Source: Desulfitobacterium sp038181555 (GTDB lineage Bacteria > Bacillota > Desulfitobacteriia > Desulfitobacteriales > Desulfitobacteriaceae). From it: a stretch of DNA of 64,000 nt. The stretch lies in NCBI RefSeq assembly GCF_038181555.1, contig NZ_JBBWUA010000004.1, forward strand, positions 186,001 through 250,000, in the 5' to 3' direction. This document shows, piece by piece, positions 26,387 to 34,408 of the stretch (the first letter of the stretch is position 1; every line of letters begins with the position of its first letter). Below the pieces are notes generated by a model. The model was not told the origin of the DNA. It did no database searches and saw nothing but the letters and a program-made list of their open reading frames with translations. The position numbers and the translations under genes are program-made.

Positions 26387-27718
26387 ATGAGCATATCTCA
26401 ACGAATCGAGAATTTACCGGTCAAGCGTTTCCACTATATTCTCCTGCTTTCTGCAGGGTTAGGGTGGATGTTTGATTCCATGGATACGGGCATTGTCTCC
26501 TTTGTTCTCCCAGTTTTGATGAAAACTTGGGGGTTAACTCCTGAACAGGTGGGGAACATCGGAAGTATTGGCTTGGTTGGGATGGCTCTCGGGGCAATCA
26601 TCGGAGGGAGTATCGCCGATCGTGTCGGTCGCAAAAAGGTCTTTGCGATTACCTTAGTCATGTATTCACTAGCTACCGGTTTATGCGGATTGGCCTGGAG
26701 TTATGAGTCCCTCTTGGTATTCCGCTTTCTGGTGGGGTTTGGTTTAGGAGGGCAGCTACCAGTTGCTGTGACCTTGGTCAGTGAATTTACCCCTGCGAAG
26801 CATCGGGGGAAATTTCTTGTTCTTTTAGAAAGCTTTTGGGCCATCGGTTGGCTCTTAGCCGCAGTCATTTCTTATCTAATTATTCCGGCCTTTGGCTGGC
26901 ATATTGCCTTTTTCATTGGCGCCATCCCCGCACTCTATGTATTTTATCTTTGGAAATACATCCCCGAGTCGCCACGGTTCCTTGAGGAAAGTGGCCGGCT
27001 ACAAGAGGCAGAAGCTGTGTATCGCATGGTAGCAGGGGAGGATGCGCATCCTCTTGATGCTAATTTATCGATGGATGCTAGTGTAGTTCACCCTAAGCAA
27101 AGAGTGAATCGAGTAACCTTAGGGGAACTATTTTCTAAGAAATTTGTGCGGCGTACTGTATTTCTGTGGCTTTTATGGTTTGGCATTGTGTATTCTTATT
27201 ACGGAATTTTCACTTGGTTACCCTCTATCCTGGCTATTAAGGGTTTTTCCTTGACCAAGAGCTTTAGTTACGTCATTGTTATGACATTAGCTCAAATTCC
27301 CGGCTATTTTACAGCCGCCTTTTTCGTGGATCGAATCGGTCGCAAACCCACTTTGGCTACTTTCGTTCTGGGCACAGCGGCTAGTGCTTTTTTCTTTGGA
27401 CAAGCTGACAGTGTGACGATGATCCTTGTCTTTGGTTCACTCATGTCCTTCTTTAATCTCGGTGCCTGGGGAATTCTCTATACCTATACCCCTGAGCTCT
27501 ATCCGACCAGGGCACGGGGAACAGGAGCAGGATGGGCAGCAGGATTTGGTCGGATTGGGGGTATCTTAGCTCCAGCTGTGGTTGGCAGAATGTTAGGAGC
27601 TTCCATATCCACGGAAACGGTTTTCTTAATGTTTGCGGGAGTACTTGTCTTAGTTGTGATTAACGTACTTATCCTTGGTGAAGAAACCAAGGGTCGGCCC
27701 ATGGATGAAGTGTCCTAG
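26387..27718 (+). CDS. MFS transporter (sugar/aromatic-acid porter type)
   Basis: About 443 aa with 12 predicted spans. DRVGRKK after span 2, the paired DRIGRK after span 8 and PESPRFLEESGR before the central loop are major-facilitator sugar-porter/aromatic acid:H+ symporter signatures. An acidic residue lies in span 1 (WMFDSMDTG), as in aromatic acid transporters. The ATG at 26387 has a GGGGG site 8 bp upstream; an ATG at 26372 overlapping the previous stop is possible. It overlaps the convergent downstream gene by 4 bases. Confidence 0.85.
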   Translation: MSISQRIENLPVKRFHYILLLSAGLGWMFDSMDTGIVSFVLPVLMKTWGLTPEQVGNIGSIGLVGMALGAIIGGSIADRVGRKKVFAITLVMYSLATGLCGLAWSYESLLVFRFLVGFGLGGQLPVAVTLVSEFTPAKHRGKFLVLLESFWAIGWLLAAVISYLIIPAFGWHIAFFIGAIPALYVFYLWKYIPESPRFLEESGRLQEAEAVYRMVAGEDAHPLDANLSMDASVVHPKQRVNRVTLGELFSKKFVRRTVFLWLLWFGIVYSYYGIFTWLPSILAIKGFSLTKSFSYVIVMTLAQIPGYFTAAFFVDRIGRKPTLATFVLGTAASAFFFGQADSVTMILVFGSLMSFFNLGAWGILYTYTPELYPTRARGTGAGWAAGFGRIGGILAPAVVGRMLGASISTETVFLMFAGVLVLVVINVLILGEETKGRPMDEVS

Positions 27719-28416
27719 AGAATTTCCTTGGAGCGATATTCCCAGAATCGGTTGGATACTAAACGGAGACAGAAGGGATGCCTGCTCCAGTTATTGATAT
27801 TATCTAGGGAAAGAAGTAAAGCGTAAGCTTGTCGGCAGGTACTGAGTAAGGGGTAATTTTTGCAGAGAAAGGCGAGATTAGCGAGGATGGCTTCTTGGCG
27901 CTCTTGGTGAAAAAGGTTTTGCACATAGCGCCGACTTAAAGGACTTAGGCGATATTGGGCGAGATCCGCAGCGAGAGGCTTTAATTCATCCTTTGCGAAA
28001 TGAATGACAGCTAGTTGAGGTAAATCCGCGAGTAGATCAGCACCTTCTAAAAAGTGCAAAAGGCTTTCTTGGATAGATAACGGCGAAAAAGGGAAGGTTC
28101 CTGGGGTTTCCGCGAGGACACGAATGCGTAATAGGTTTGCCCTGAGAAAGTCAGACTCCTGCTGGATCGGACTAATCTGTGCCTTTTCGAGATTGCGAAT
28201 AACTTTCCCTAAGTGCACATTGCCATCACAAGCAATGTATTCCCATTGGGGAAGCAGCGAAGTGAGAAGGTGGCCAAGATAGGCACCTTTTGATTCAAAT
28301 ACCTGATAGCGTATTAGGGTAGTAAGGGTTTCCTCATTGGGGTAAGCTAAGATACTGCGCAGCATCTCAGGATGCATGCTTAGCCGAGTTTTGATTTTCT
28401 TATCGAAGGAATTCAT
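27715..28416 (-). CDS. Unknown 233-aa soluble protein
   Basis: No family was recognised. The protein is mostly helical and leucine-rich, without signal peptide or membrane spans, and ends in an arginine-rich segment (NRFWEYRSKEIL). The ATG is 8-9 bases after a GAGGAGAAACCC site on the minus strand. Its last four bases overlap the end of the MFS gene on the other strand, with no terminator between. Codon use looks like that of the neighbours. Confidence 0.6.
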   Translation of the reverse strand: MNSFDKKIKTRLSMHPEMLRSILAYPNEETLTTLIRYQVFESKGAYLGHLLTSLLPQWEYIACDGNVHLGKVIRNLEKAQISPIQQESDFLRANLLRIRVLAETPGTFPFSPLSIQESLLHFLEGADLLADLPQLAVIHFAKDELKPLAADLAQYRLSPLSRRYVQNLFHQERQEAILANLAFLCKNYPLLSTCRQAYALLLSLDNINNWSRHPFCLRLVSNRFWEYRSKEIL

Positions 28417-28584
28417 AGGGGTTTCTCCTCATCTGTTTAGGATGAAATTTCGTAGCTTAATCATCCTAAGTATTGTTGTTGTTAGTGTGTGAGGGCGAAC
28501 CCGTTCTATTCCCGCAAAAATATGGTAAATCAATCAGGAAATATATAAGGACTGAATTTTGCTTTTAAGTCTTACATAAATGGA

Positions 28585-28625
28585 AAAGGCCGCCTTCCAC
28601 ATTTTTTGTGGAGGACGGCCTTTTT
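28585..28625. terminator. Bidirectional terminator downstream of metQ
   Basis: AAAGGCCG and CGGCCTTT form the base, with CTTCCAC/GTGGAGG above one mismatch. T-runs lie on both sides (TTTTT after 28620 on the plus strand, TTTTCC on the minus strand). It ends the metNIQ transcript. The rest of 28417-28686 shows no gene. Confidence 0.8.
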
Positions 28626-28686
28626 GATTGAAACATTCATAAAATCCAATTGGGTAACTTAAATTTAGCAAAGGATTAAAGATCTC

Positions 28687-29541
28687 TTAGAATGCAGGAA
28701 TTACTGAACCCTTATATTTATCTTCAATGAATTTCTTAACTTCTGGGGTGTTGAGGGCTTTGACTAATTTTTGTAGGTTGGGATCATCTTTGCGATCTTC
28801 CTTTGCAACTACGATGTTGGCATATGGAGAGTCCTTGCCTTCAAGGTAAAGGGCATCTTCTGTTGGGTTTAAGCCACCTTCTAAAGCAAAGTTAGTGTTG
28901 ATGACAGCCGCGGCAACTTTTGCATCACCAAGAACACGGGGAAGTTGAGCAGCATCTACCTCAGAGAACTTTAGATTTTTAGTATTCTCGGTAATATCCA
29001 AGATGGTTGCTTTAACACCGACACCTTCTTTGAGTTTAAGCAAACCGGCAGATTCCAAGACAGCTAAAGCGCGTCCGCCATTGGAAGGGTCGTTGGGGAT
29101 AGCAATGGTGTCGCCATCCTTGAGTTCTTCAGCTTTGGTGATTTTCTTTGAATAAAGACCCATGGGTTCAATGTGAACCGTACCAATCACGGCAAGCTTC
29201 AGTCCTTGATCAATGGTGAAGGTCTCTAAATAAGGGGTGTGTTGGAAGTAGTTGGCGTCAATTTCACCGGAATCCACGGCCGGATTGGGTAGGGGATATT
29301 CAGTGAAAATAACGACTTCCAGATTGACGCCTTGTTTTGCTAATTCAGGTTTGATGAATTCGAGAATTTCGGCATGGGGCACGGGGGTAGCCCCTACCTT
29401 GATGGTGACAGGCTCATTGGTATTACCGGTATTAGCCGGGGGTGTGGTTTGAGCAGTGTTTCCGCACCCGGTTACAAGTAGGGAAAGAGCAACTACGGAG
29501 CTAAGCAGTAAAGTAGTTAGTTTGCGATGTGAACGAATCAT
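28687..29541 (-). CDS. metQ: Methionine-binding lipoprotein of the MetNIQ transporter
   Basis: The ATG at 29541, 8 bases after AGGAGG, gives 284 aa (an upstream in-frame ATG lacks such a site). A lipoprotein signal peptide ends at LVTGC with C26 as the lipidated residue. NlpA/MetQ-family motifs follow: VGATPVPHAEILEF, NYFQHTPYLETF and AIPNDPSNGGRAL. It delivers D/L-methionine or related compounds to MetI. It is the last gene of a SAM-riboswitch-controlled operon. Confidence 0.93.
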   Translation of the reverse strand: MIRSHRKLTTLLLSSVVALSLLVTGCGNTAQTTPPANTGNTNEPVTIKVGATPVPHAEILEFIKPELAKQGVNLEVVIFTEYPLPNPAVDSGEIDANYFQHTPYLETFTIDQGLKLAVIGTVHIEPMGLYSKKITKAEELKDGDTIAIPNDPSNGGRALAVLESAGLLKLKEGVGVKATILDITENTKNLKFSEVDAAQLPRVLGDAKVAAAVINTNFALEGGLNPTEDALYLEGKDSPYANIVVAKEDRKDDPNLQKLVKALNTPEVKKFIEDKYKGSVIPAF

Positions 29542-29722
29542 AATTTTTCCTCCTTTGATGTTCCTTTTTTCTCTTTGCATCATCTTTTAGCGGATGATTA
29601 CTGATAAAGACATGTTGTGTTTACCTTCATTGCTAAATATATGTTACAAGTCCATTCCCTAAGCCTGTTACGGCGACCGGTACGCCCATGCCCAGGTTCG
29701 GGGTTGGCTTGAAACAACCGTA

Positions 29723-30400
29723 TTAGTGATGAGTCATTCGGCGTGCAAGCATCGTACCAAGGGATTGGATGACTTGGACGATAAGCACAAGAATGACAAC
29801 GGTCAAAAGCATGATATCCGTTCGGAATCGGTTGTAGCCATATTGAATAGCTACGGCCCCTAGACCACCGCCACCCACGGCACCGGCCATGGCTGTGTAG
29901 CCAATAATGCTAATGGTGGTGATTGCAACACCCAAGACAAGAGAAGCTTTGGCCTCGGGAAGAAGCACTTTTTTGATAATTTGCCAGGGAGAAGAGCCCA
30001 TGGATAAGGCTGCTTCGATCACCCCGTAAGGGACTTCCTTGAGAGAACTTTCGACCATCCTGGCCACGAAGGGTGCCGAGGAAATGACGAGGGGGACGAT
30101 AGCTGCTGTCGTACCGATATAGGTGCCGACAATGGCACGGGTGAAGGGAATAATCAGAACTAATAAGATGATAAAGGGTATAGAACGGAAAACATTGATT
30201 ATTGTACCTAAGATACGCTCAACCCAAGGGTTGGGCAGGATATGATTCGGTGAAGAAATGACCAAGATCACCCCTAAGGGGACTCCCAGCACATAGGCCA
30301 GCAGGGTGGAAGCAATAATCATATAGAAGGTTTCTCCGGTTGCCGGAGTTAATAGTTGGACCATGGTATCCCAATATTGGGGGTTGGCAAAATCAAACAT
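29723..30400 (-). CDS. metI: Methionine ABC transporter permease
   Basis: This 225-aa protein has five or six spans and the EAA loop (ALSMGSSPWQIIKKVLLPEAKASLVLG) that contacts the ATPase. It overlaps metN by 8 bases. About 180 bp separates it from metQ; that gap shows no gene. Confidence 0.93.
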   Translation of the reverse strand: MFDFANPQYWDTMVQLLTPATGETFYMIIASTLLAYVLGVPLGVILVISSPNHILPNPWVERILGTIINVFRSIPFIILLVLIIPFTRAIVGTYIGTTAAIVPLVISSAPFVARMVESSLKEVPYGVIEAALSMGSSPWQIIKKVLLPEAKASLVLGVAITTISIIGYTAMAGAVGGGGLGAVAIQYGYNRFRTDIMLLTVVILVLIVQVIQSLGTMLARRMTHH

Positions 30401-31415
30401 GCTGGATCACCTCCACCTTAAGTTCACGTTGGTCAAGATATTGATGAGCTAAGGCCAACTGTTCAGGAGTTCCTTGCAACTCCAGGGTTAAAGTGCCAAA
30501 AAGAGTAGAGCGGAGATGATCGATACTTCCATAGAGTATATTAGCCCGTACATCGCATTCTTTCATCAGATCGGCGATGATGGGGTCCGATGTCCTTGAA
30601 CCTAAAAACTGAATACGGACAATTTGAGAATTGGGATGAGTGGCCAATTCCTGGAGTAAATCCAGGGGCAGTTCATTAGGGAATACAGTCGAAATGAACT
30701 CCTTGGCAATACGGGATTGGGGTTGGATAAATACAGCTTCCACCGGACCTTGTTCCGCAATCTTGGCTTCATGGATTACTGCAACATCAGTGCAGATTTC
30801 CTTAACTACTTTCATTTCGTGAGTAATCATGATGATGGTTAACCCGAAGCGCTGATTGATGTCGCGCAGGAGTTCCAAAATGGATAGGGTTGTTTGCGGG
30901 TCTAAGGCCGAAGTTGCTTCATCACAAAGCAGTACTTTCGGATTCGTCGCTAAGGCACGAGCGATACCTACTCTTTGCTTCTGTCCGCCGCTGAGTTGAG
31001 AAGGATAGACCTGGGCTTTATCTTCTAGGCCCACTAAGGGTAGCAACTCCCTAACTCGTTGTTCAATCTCAGGCTTTTTATAGCCGGCGATTTCTAAAGG
31101 AAAGGCGATATTATCGAAGACCGTGCGCGATTGGAGCAGATGAAAGTGTTGAAAGATCATACCAATCTTTTGGCGAGCTTGTCTGAGCTCATGGGCGGAC
31201 ATTTGCATCAGGTCCTGATCATCAATAAAAATCTTGCCGCTAGTGGGCTCCTCTAAGCGATTGATGCAACGGACCAAGGTACTCTTGCCGGCACCACTTA
31301 AACCGATAATCCCATAGATAGCGCCCTGAGGAATATGAAGAGTAATATCTTCAATAGCCGTTACTCGATCCTTGCGGGAGGTATAAACTTTAGTTAGATT
31401 CTCTATTCGTATCAA
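30393..31415 (-). CDS. metN: Methionine ABC transporter ATPase with NIL regulatory domain
   Basis: 340 aa from a TTG start behind GAGGAGGAATA. Walker A GLSGAGKST, signature LSGGQKQR and Walker B VLLCDEATSALD are intact. Residues about 260-340 form the NIL (ACT-like) domain, which in characterised MetN binds methionine and inhibits uptake. It is first in the operon, behind a SAM-I riboswitch and terminator, which confirms the substrate assignment. Confidence 0.95.
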   Translation of the reverse strand: MIRIENLTKVYTSRKDRVTAIEDITLHIPQGAIYGIIGLSGAGKSTLVRCINRLEEPTSGKIFIDDQDLMQMSAHELRQARQKIGMIFQHFHLLQSRTVFDNIAFPLEIAGYKKPEIEQRVRELLPLVGLEDKAQVYPSQLSGGQKQRVGIARALATNPKVLLCDEATSALDPQTTLSILELLRDINQRFGLTIIMITHEMKVVKEICTDVAVIHEAKIAEQGPVEAVFIQPQSRIAKEFISTVFPNELPLDLLQELATHPNSQIVRIQFLGSRTSDPIIADLMKECDVRANILYGSIDHLRSTLFGTLTLELQGTPEQLALAHQYLDQRELKVEVIQHV

Positions 31416-31494
31416 GGGTATTCCTCCTCGTCATATTCTAAAAGTTAAATGCTCTAAAGGCAGGTTAAAAACAATCATTTTAAAAAACTATATA

Positions 31495-31527
31495 ATAAAA
31501 AACTCCACGAGGAAATCCGCGGAGTTA
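31495..31527 (-). terminator. SAM-riboswitch terminator
   Basis: On the minus strand AACTCCGCGG pairs with TCGTGGAGTT (10 bp, one or two G-U pairs) and is followed by a run of six T. It lies between the aptamer and metN and should form when SAM is bound. Confidence 0.88.
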
Positions 31528-31560
31528 TCTTCGGCTTTCCTCTCATCTCCCAGTATTTTT

Positions 31561-31642
31561 CCTGCAGGATTTAGCACCGTACATTAAATGCCGGTTGCCG
31601 GGTTTCATCGGGCCAGTCCCTCCACCTACTCTGGATAAGAGT
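31561..31642 (-). promoter_or_regulatory. SAM-I (S-box) riboswitch aptamer
   Basis: Read on the minus strand it contains CTCTTATCCAGAG, GGTGGAGGGACTGGCCCGAT, GAAACCCGGCAACC and GGTGCTAAATCCTGCAGG in order. These are the core blocks of the S-box, including the kink-turn and the GGUGCUAAxUCC pseudoknot partner. It should switch off metNIQ when SAM is abundant. Confidence 0.96.
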
Positions 31643-31820
31643 GATTTATTAACTTTTAAGTCAAGAGTGAATCTTGATAGAATCTATATTAGCATAGAGC
31701 AATGTTCTTTGGCAAGTCATTTTTATATAACAAGGCAAGAAAATTCATCTGTAATAATGTTAGCAATTGAGGCAAATATGGTTAATGATAGACAAATTTG
31801 CTAAAGAAGGCTGAAGAATA

Positions 31821-31849
31821 TTGACAAGGGCGCAATACTTTAATAAATT
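31821..31849 (+). promoter_or_regulatory. Promoter of the hisR-hisZ operon
   Basis: TTGACA (31821-31826) and TAAATT (31844-31849) are spaced 17 bp apart, with a start expected near 31856. The -10 region lies inside the palindrome described next. Confidence 0.7.
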
Positions 31850-31856
31850 AAAGTAT
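31835..31856. promoter_or_regulatory. Perfect 22-bp palindrome, probable HisR operator
   Basis: ATACTTTAAT, then AA, then ATTAAAGTAT: two perfect 10-base arms covering the -10 box. A diverged copy (16 of 22 bases the same) lies downstream of the hisG promoter at 37542-37563. The adjacent gene is a TrpR-like regulator, so autoregulation and his-operon repression through these sites is likely. Confidence 0.7.
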
Positions 31857-31880
31857 AGAAGTATAAGGAGATGAGCGATA

Positions 31881-32219
31881 ATGAAAGAACATGAAGATGA
31901 TGTTTTTCAAGGAATTGATCCGCGCTTGCGTGATTCATTAACTGATGCACTTTTTGATGCGATTTTACTATTAGAAGATCGAGAAGAATGCTACCGATTT
32001 TTTCAAGATATCGCCACTGTCGCCGAGATTAAGTCTTTGGCGCAGCGTTTAGAAGTAGCTAAACTCCTTGAGAAGAATGTAACCTATACGACGATCGCCC
32101 AGGCCACAGGTGCCAGTACTGCCACAATCAGCAGGGTCAAGCGGTGTCTGTTTTTTGGTGCGGATGGTTATCAGATGGTATTGAAACGATTGTCGGAGCG
32201 AGAAGAGGGGGAGAAATAA
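31881..32219 (+). CDS. TrpR-like regulator (YerC/HisR family)
   Basis: This 112-aa protein has the Trp-repressor-like helical bundle. The helix-turn-helix (about 70-95) reads TYTTIAQATGASTATISRVKRCL, and the core EIKSLAQRLEVAKLLEKNVTY precedes it. Firmicute members found beside histidine genes have been proposed as histidine regulators (HisR). Here it is cotranscribed with hisZ, one base apart, and its promoter carries a perfect palindrome. The ligand is presumed to be histidine, by context only. Confidence 0.85.
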   Translation: MKEHEDDVFQGIDPRLRDSLTDALFDAILLLEDREECYRFFQDIATVAEIKSLAQRLEVAKLLEKNVTYTTIAQATGASTATISRVKRCLFFGADGYQMVLKRLSEREEGEK

Positions 32220-32220
32220 T

Positions 32221-33372
32221 ATGCCTCGTAGCTCTTTAGGGTTGAGAATCCCAGAGGGGATGCATGATATCCTACCGAATGAGTTGGCCATACAGGATCA
32301 AGCGGAAGGGTCCGCTCTTGATTTGTTTAATGCTTGGGCTTATCAGAAGATCGTCACTCCGACCTTAGAGTATGGATCGTGTATCCAACCGGTGGAGGAA
32401 GAAGGAGATTCCTTCTTTAAGCTCTTTGACCGCCGTGGACATGTCCTTGTCTTGCGTCCGGAGCTAACCACCCCCATTGCGAGGATGGTCAGTACACGGA
32501 TGCGTGGTGGAAATATGCCTTTGAGATTATGTTACGCTGCCGATGTATTCCGCTATTCTAAATCTCATAAGCAAGAATTTCGTCAAGTAGGGGTAGAGCT
32601 TGTCGGCTCAGCTTCCCCGTTAGCCGATGCCGAGGTGATTGCGTTAGCCTGTGAAGCCCTCAGTCGAATCGGTGTTAAGGGCTTTCAGATTAATCTCGGG
32701 CATATGGGGATATTTACTGGAATTATGGATGAACTAGGAGTAGCTGAAGCTTTTCGGATAAATTATCAAGAAAAGTTAGCTCGCAAGGATTTTGTGGGTA
32801 TCGAACGCTTGGTCAAGGAGGGTGGCTTAGAAGGAAGAGTTCAGGAGATTCTTTTAAAGCTACCTCATCTTCACGGCACTGAAGAGATGTTGGGTCAAGT
32901 TCTCGAATGGAGTCAGGAACCTTCGCTGCAGGAATCCGTAGAGGCATTGCGGCAGGTCTATCGCTACCTAAGAGATTTTGGTGTTCAAGACAAGGTGTCT
33001 CTGGATTTGGGGATTTTACGGGGGTTTAGCTACTATACAGGGGCGGTTTTCGAAGGTTATGTACCTGGAGTAGGCTTCCCCATTGTTGAAGGGGGTCGCT
33101 ATGATTCCTTATACTGTGAGTTCGGCGATGATTACCCGGCCACTGGTTTTGCCATCAATCTAAAAGCCATTATTGAACAGTTGCCTCATAGTCAGGCAGA
33201 CCTAGCGGAGATTTTTGTCTTTGGCCAGGACACTTCAAAAGTAATCGCGGAAGCCCAAAGACTACGTCAAGAGGGTAAAAAGGTGGAGATGAGTTTAGAG
33301 TCATTAACTTCGGGCGAGGCAGAGAAGCTAGCTACCAGTAAAGGGATTAGGGATCTATATTGTGTAGGATAA
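32221..33372 (+). CDS. hisZ: ATP phosphoribosyltransferase regulatory subunit
   Basis: This 383-aa histidyl-tRNA synthetase paralogue lacks the C-terminal anticodon-binding domain. It keeps class II motifs 1 and 2 (GMHDILPNE; FFKLFDRRGHVLVLRPELTTPIARM) but is a regulatory, not a charging, protein. It forms the hetero-octamer with short HisG (encoded at 37638) and conveys histidine feedback. hisZ is 4.3 kb away from hisG, separated by three unrelated genes. Confidence 0.93.
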   Translation: MPRSSLGLRIPEGMHDILPNELAIQDQAEGSALDLFNAWAYQKIVTPTLEYGSCIQPVEEEGDSFFKLFDRRGHVLVLRPELTTPIARMVSTRMRGGNMPLRLCYAADVFRYSKSHKQEFRQVGVELVGSASPLADAEVIALACEALSRIGVKGFQINLGHMGIFTGIMDELGVAEAFRINYQEKLARKDFVGIERLVKEGGLEGRVQEILLKLPHLHGTEEMLGQVLEWSQEPSLQESVEALRQVYRYLRDFGVQDKVSLDLGILRGFSYYTGAVFEGYVPGVGFPIVEGGRYDSLYCEFGDDYPATGFAINLKAIIEQLPHSQADLAEIFVFGQDTSKVIAEAQRLRQEGKKVEMSLESLTSGEAEKLATSKGIRDLYCVG

Positions 33373-33382
33373 GATTCGGAAC

Positions 33383-33434
33383 AGCACAGGGGTCGTTCCC
33401 TACGGTTAAAAACGTAAGGAACGGCCCCTGTGCT
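33383..33434. repeat. REP-like palindrome, copy 1
   Basis: AGCACAGGGGTCGTTCC... pairs with ...GGAACGGCCCCTGTGCT over 22 positions, with one G-U and one mismatch and an 8-base loop. A similar hairpin with the same GGG(G)xCGTTCCCTAC core lies at 37410-37451. It sits between the convergent hisZ and crp-like genes and may also end transcription. Confidence 0.7.
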
Positions 33435-33452
33435 AATTTGTTTCTGTGACAC

Positions 33453-34166
33453 CTACTCACCGCTAAACATATTTTTGAGTTTTTCGGTATCCTTGATAAC
33501 GATTTTGTCGTAGGTGTAATCAATGATTCCTTGGTCTTTCAGGTAACGAATATTCTTCGTGATGGTTACGCGATGGGTGCCAAGCAAATTAGCCAAGTCC
33601 TGATGCGACATTTTAATTGTAATATTTGTGGTGATTCCTTTTTGAATTTCATAACACGCTAAACTGTATAAAATATGGCTGATGCCTTCGCAGGTGTTGC
33701 GTGTGGATATATCTTGTAGCTGTGAAGCCAGTTTACGAGATATACCTGCCAAGCTTTTCAAAATAAAGAGATTAAAATTAAAATCTTCTTTCAAAAGATC
33801 TAAGAAAACTCTATTTTCAAAATAATAGAGCTCAGCATCTTCAACAATACGAGCCTCAAATAAGCTCGGCTGTTCATGAAAGAAAAATTGCTCGCCAATC
33901 ACGCAACCTGTTCCCGTCATATTACACGTTTTAATAAGACCATCTTTGCCTATGAAGTTTGTGCTAATTAAGCCGGACTTAATAAAATGAACTCCCTTCG
34001 GCCTATCACCAACTTTGATGAGATAGTCGCCTTTTTTTTTGAGAATTCTCCCGGAACTCCTGTGGATATGTCTTTCCCAAATAGTTGAGGATAGTCCCTG
34101 ACATTCCAGAAGGGTTTCATTCAAAAAGAAGGAGGTTGTAATATGTTCTACTAATTCCTCTTTCAT
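33453..34166 (-). CDS. Crp/Fnr-family transcriptional regulator
   Basis: 237 aa: a cyclic-nucleotide-binding-like beta-roll (about 30-140, with KKGDYLIKVGDRPKGVHFIKSGLIS), a dimer helix, and a winged helix with SHQDLANLLGTHRVTITKNIRYL. There is no N-terminal Fe-S cysteine cluster of the Fnr type. It resembles the CprK-like regulators that are numerous in Desulfitobacterium and that sense organic ligands. It is divergent from the arylsulfotransferase-MFS pair and probably controls it. The ATG follows a GGAGGAAG site. Confidence 0.88.
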   Translation of the reverse strand: MKEELVEHITTSFFLNETLLECQGLSSTIWERHIHRSSGRILKKKGDYLIKVGDRPKGVHFIKSGLISTNFIGKDGLIKTCNMTGTGCVIGEQFFFHEQPSLFEARIVEDAELYYFENRVFLDLLKEDFNFNLFILKSLAGISRKLASQLQDISTRNTCEGISHILYSLACYEIQKGITTNITIKMSHQDLANLLGTHRVTITKNIRYLKDQGIIDYTYDKIVIKDTEKLKNMFSGE

Positions 34167-34304
34167 GATTTCTTCCTCCTATTGTCATTTTACATGAGAT
34201 AAGTTGCACATTGTAATTATTCTATCATACCTTCGCCTTATTTATAATGCCCATATAAGAAAGTATAAATTTATCTTATAGATCGAATAACTTTTTTTTA
34301 TAGA

Positions 34305-34322
34305 TTGTAAATTGCGTTACAA
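34305..34322. promoter_or_regulatory. Candidate Crp/Fnr-type binding site
   Basis: TTGTAA, six bases, TTACAA: a perfect inverted repeat with the spacing-and-symmetry style of Crp/Fnr sites. It lies 86 bp before the arylsulfotransferase gene and in the divergent region shared with the crp-like gene. Binding is inferred. The rest of 34167-34408 is AT-rich with no gene. Confidence 0.5.
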
Positions 34323-34408
34323 AGTTTTGTGAAATCATGTGCTAATTTATAGCTAAGAGGCCAAAGGGCTTAGTTAACAATATTACTAAACTAAAGGAGT
34401 GTTGTTTT

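Noticed and set aside
31595..31804. 69-codon open frame on the plus strand
   Set aside because: It overlaps the SAM-I aptamer, has no ribosome site, and its composition follows the riboswitch sequence.
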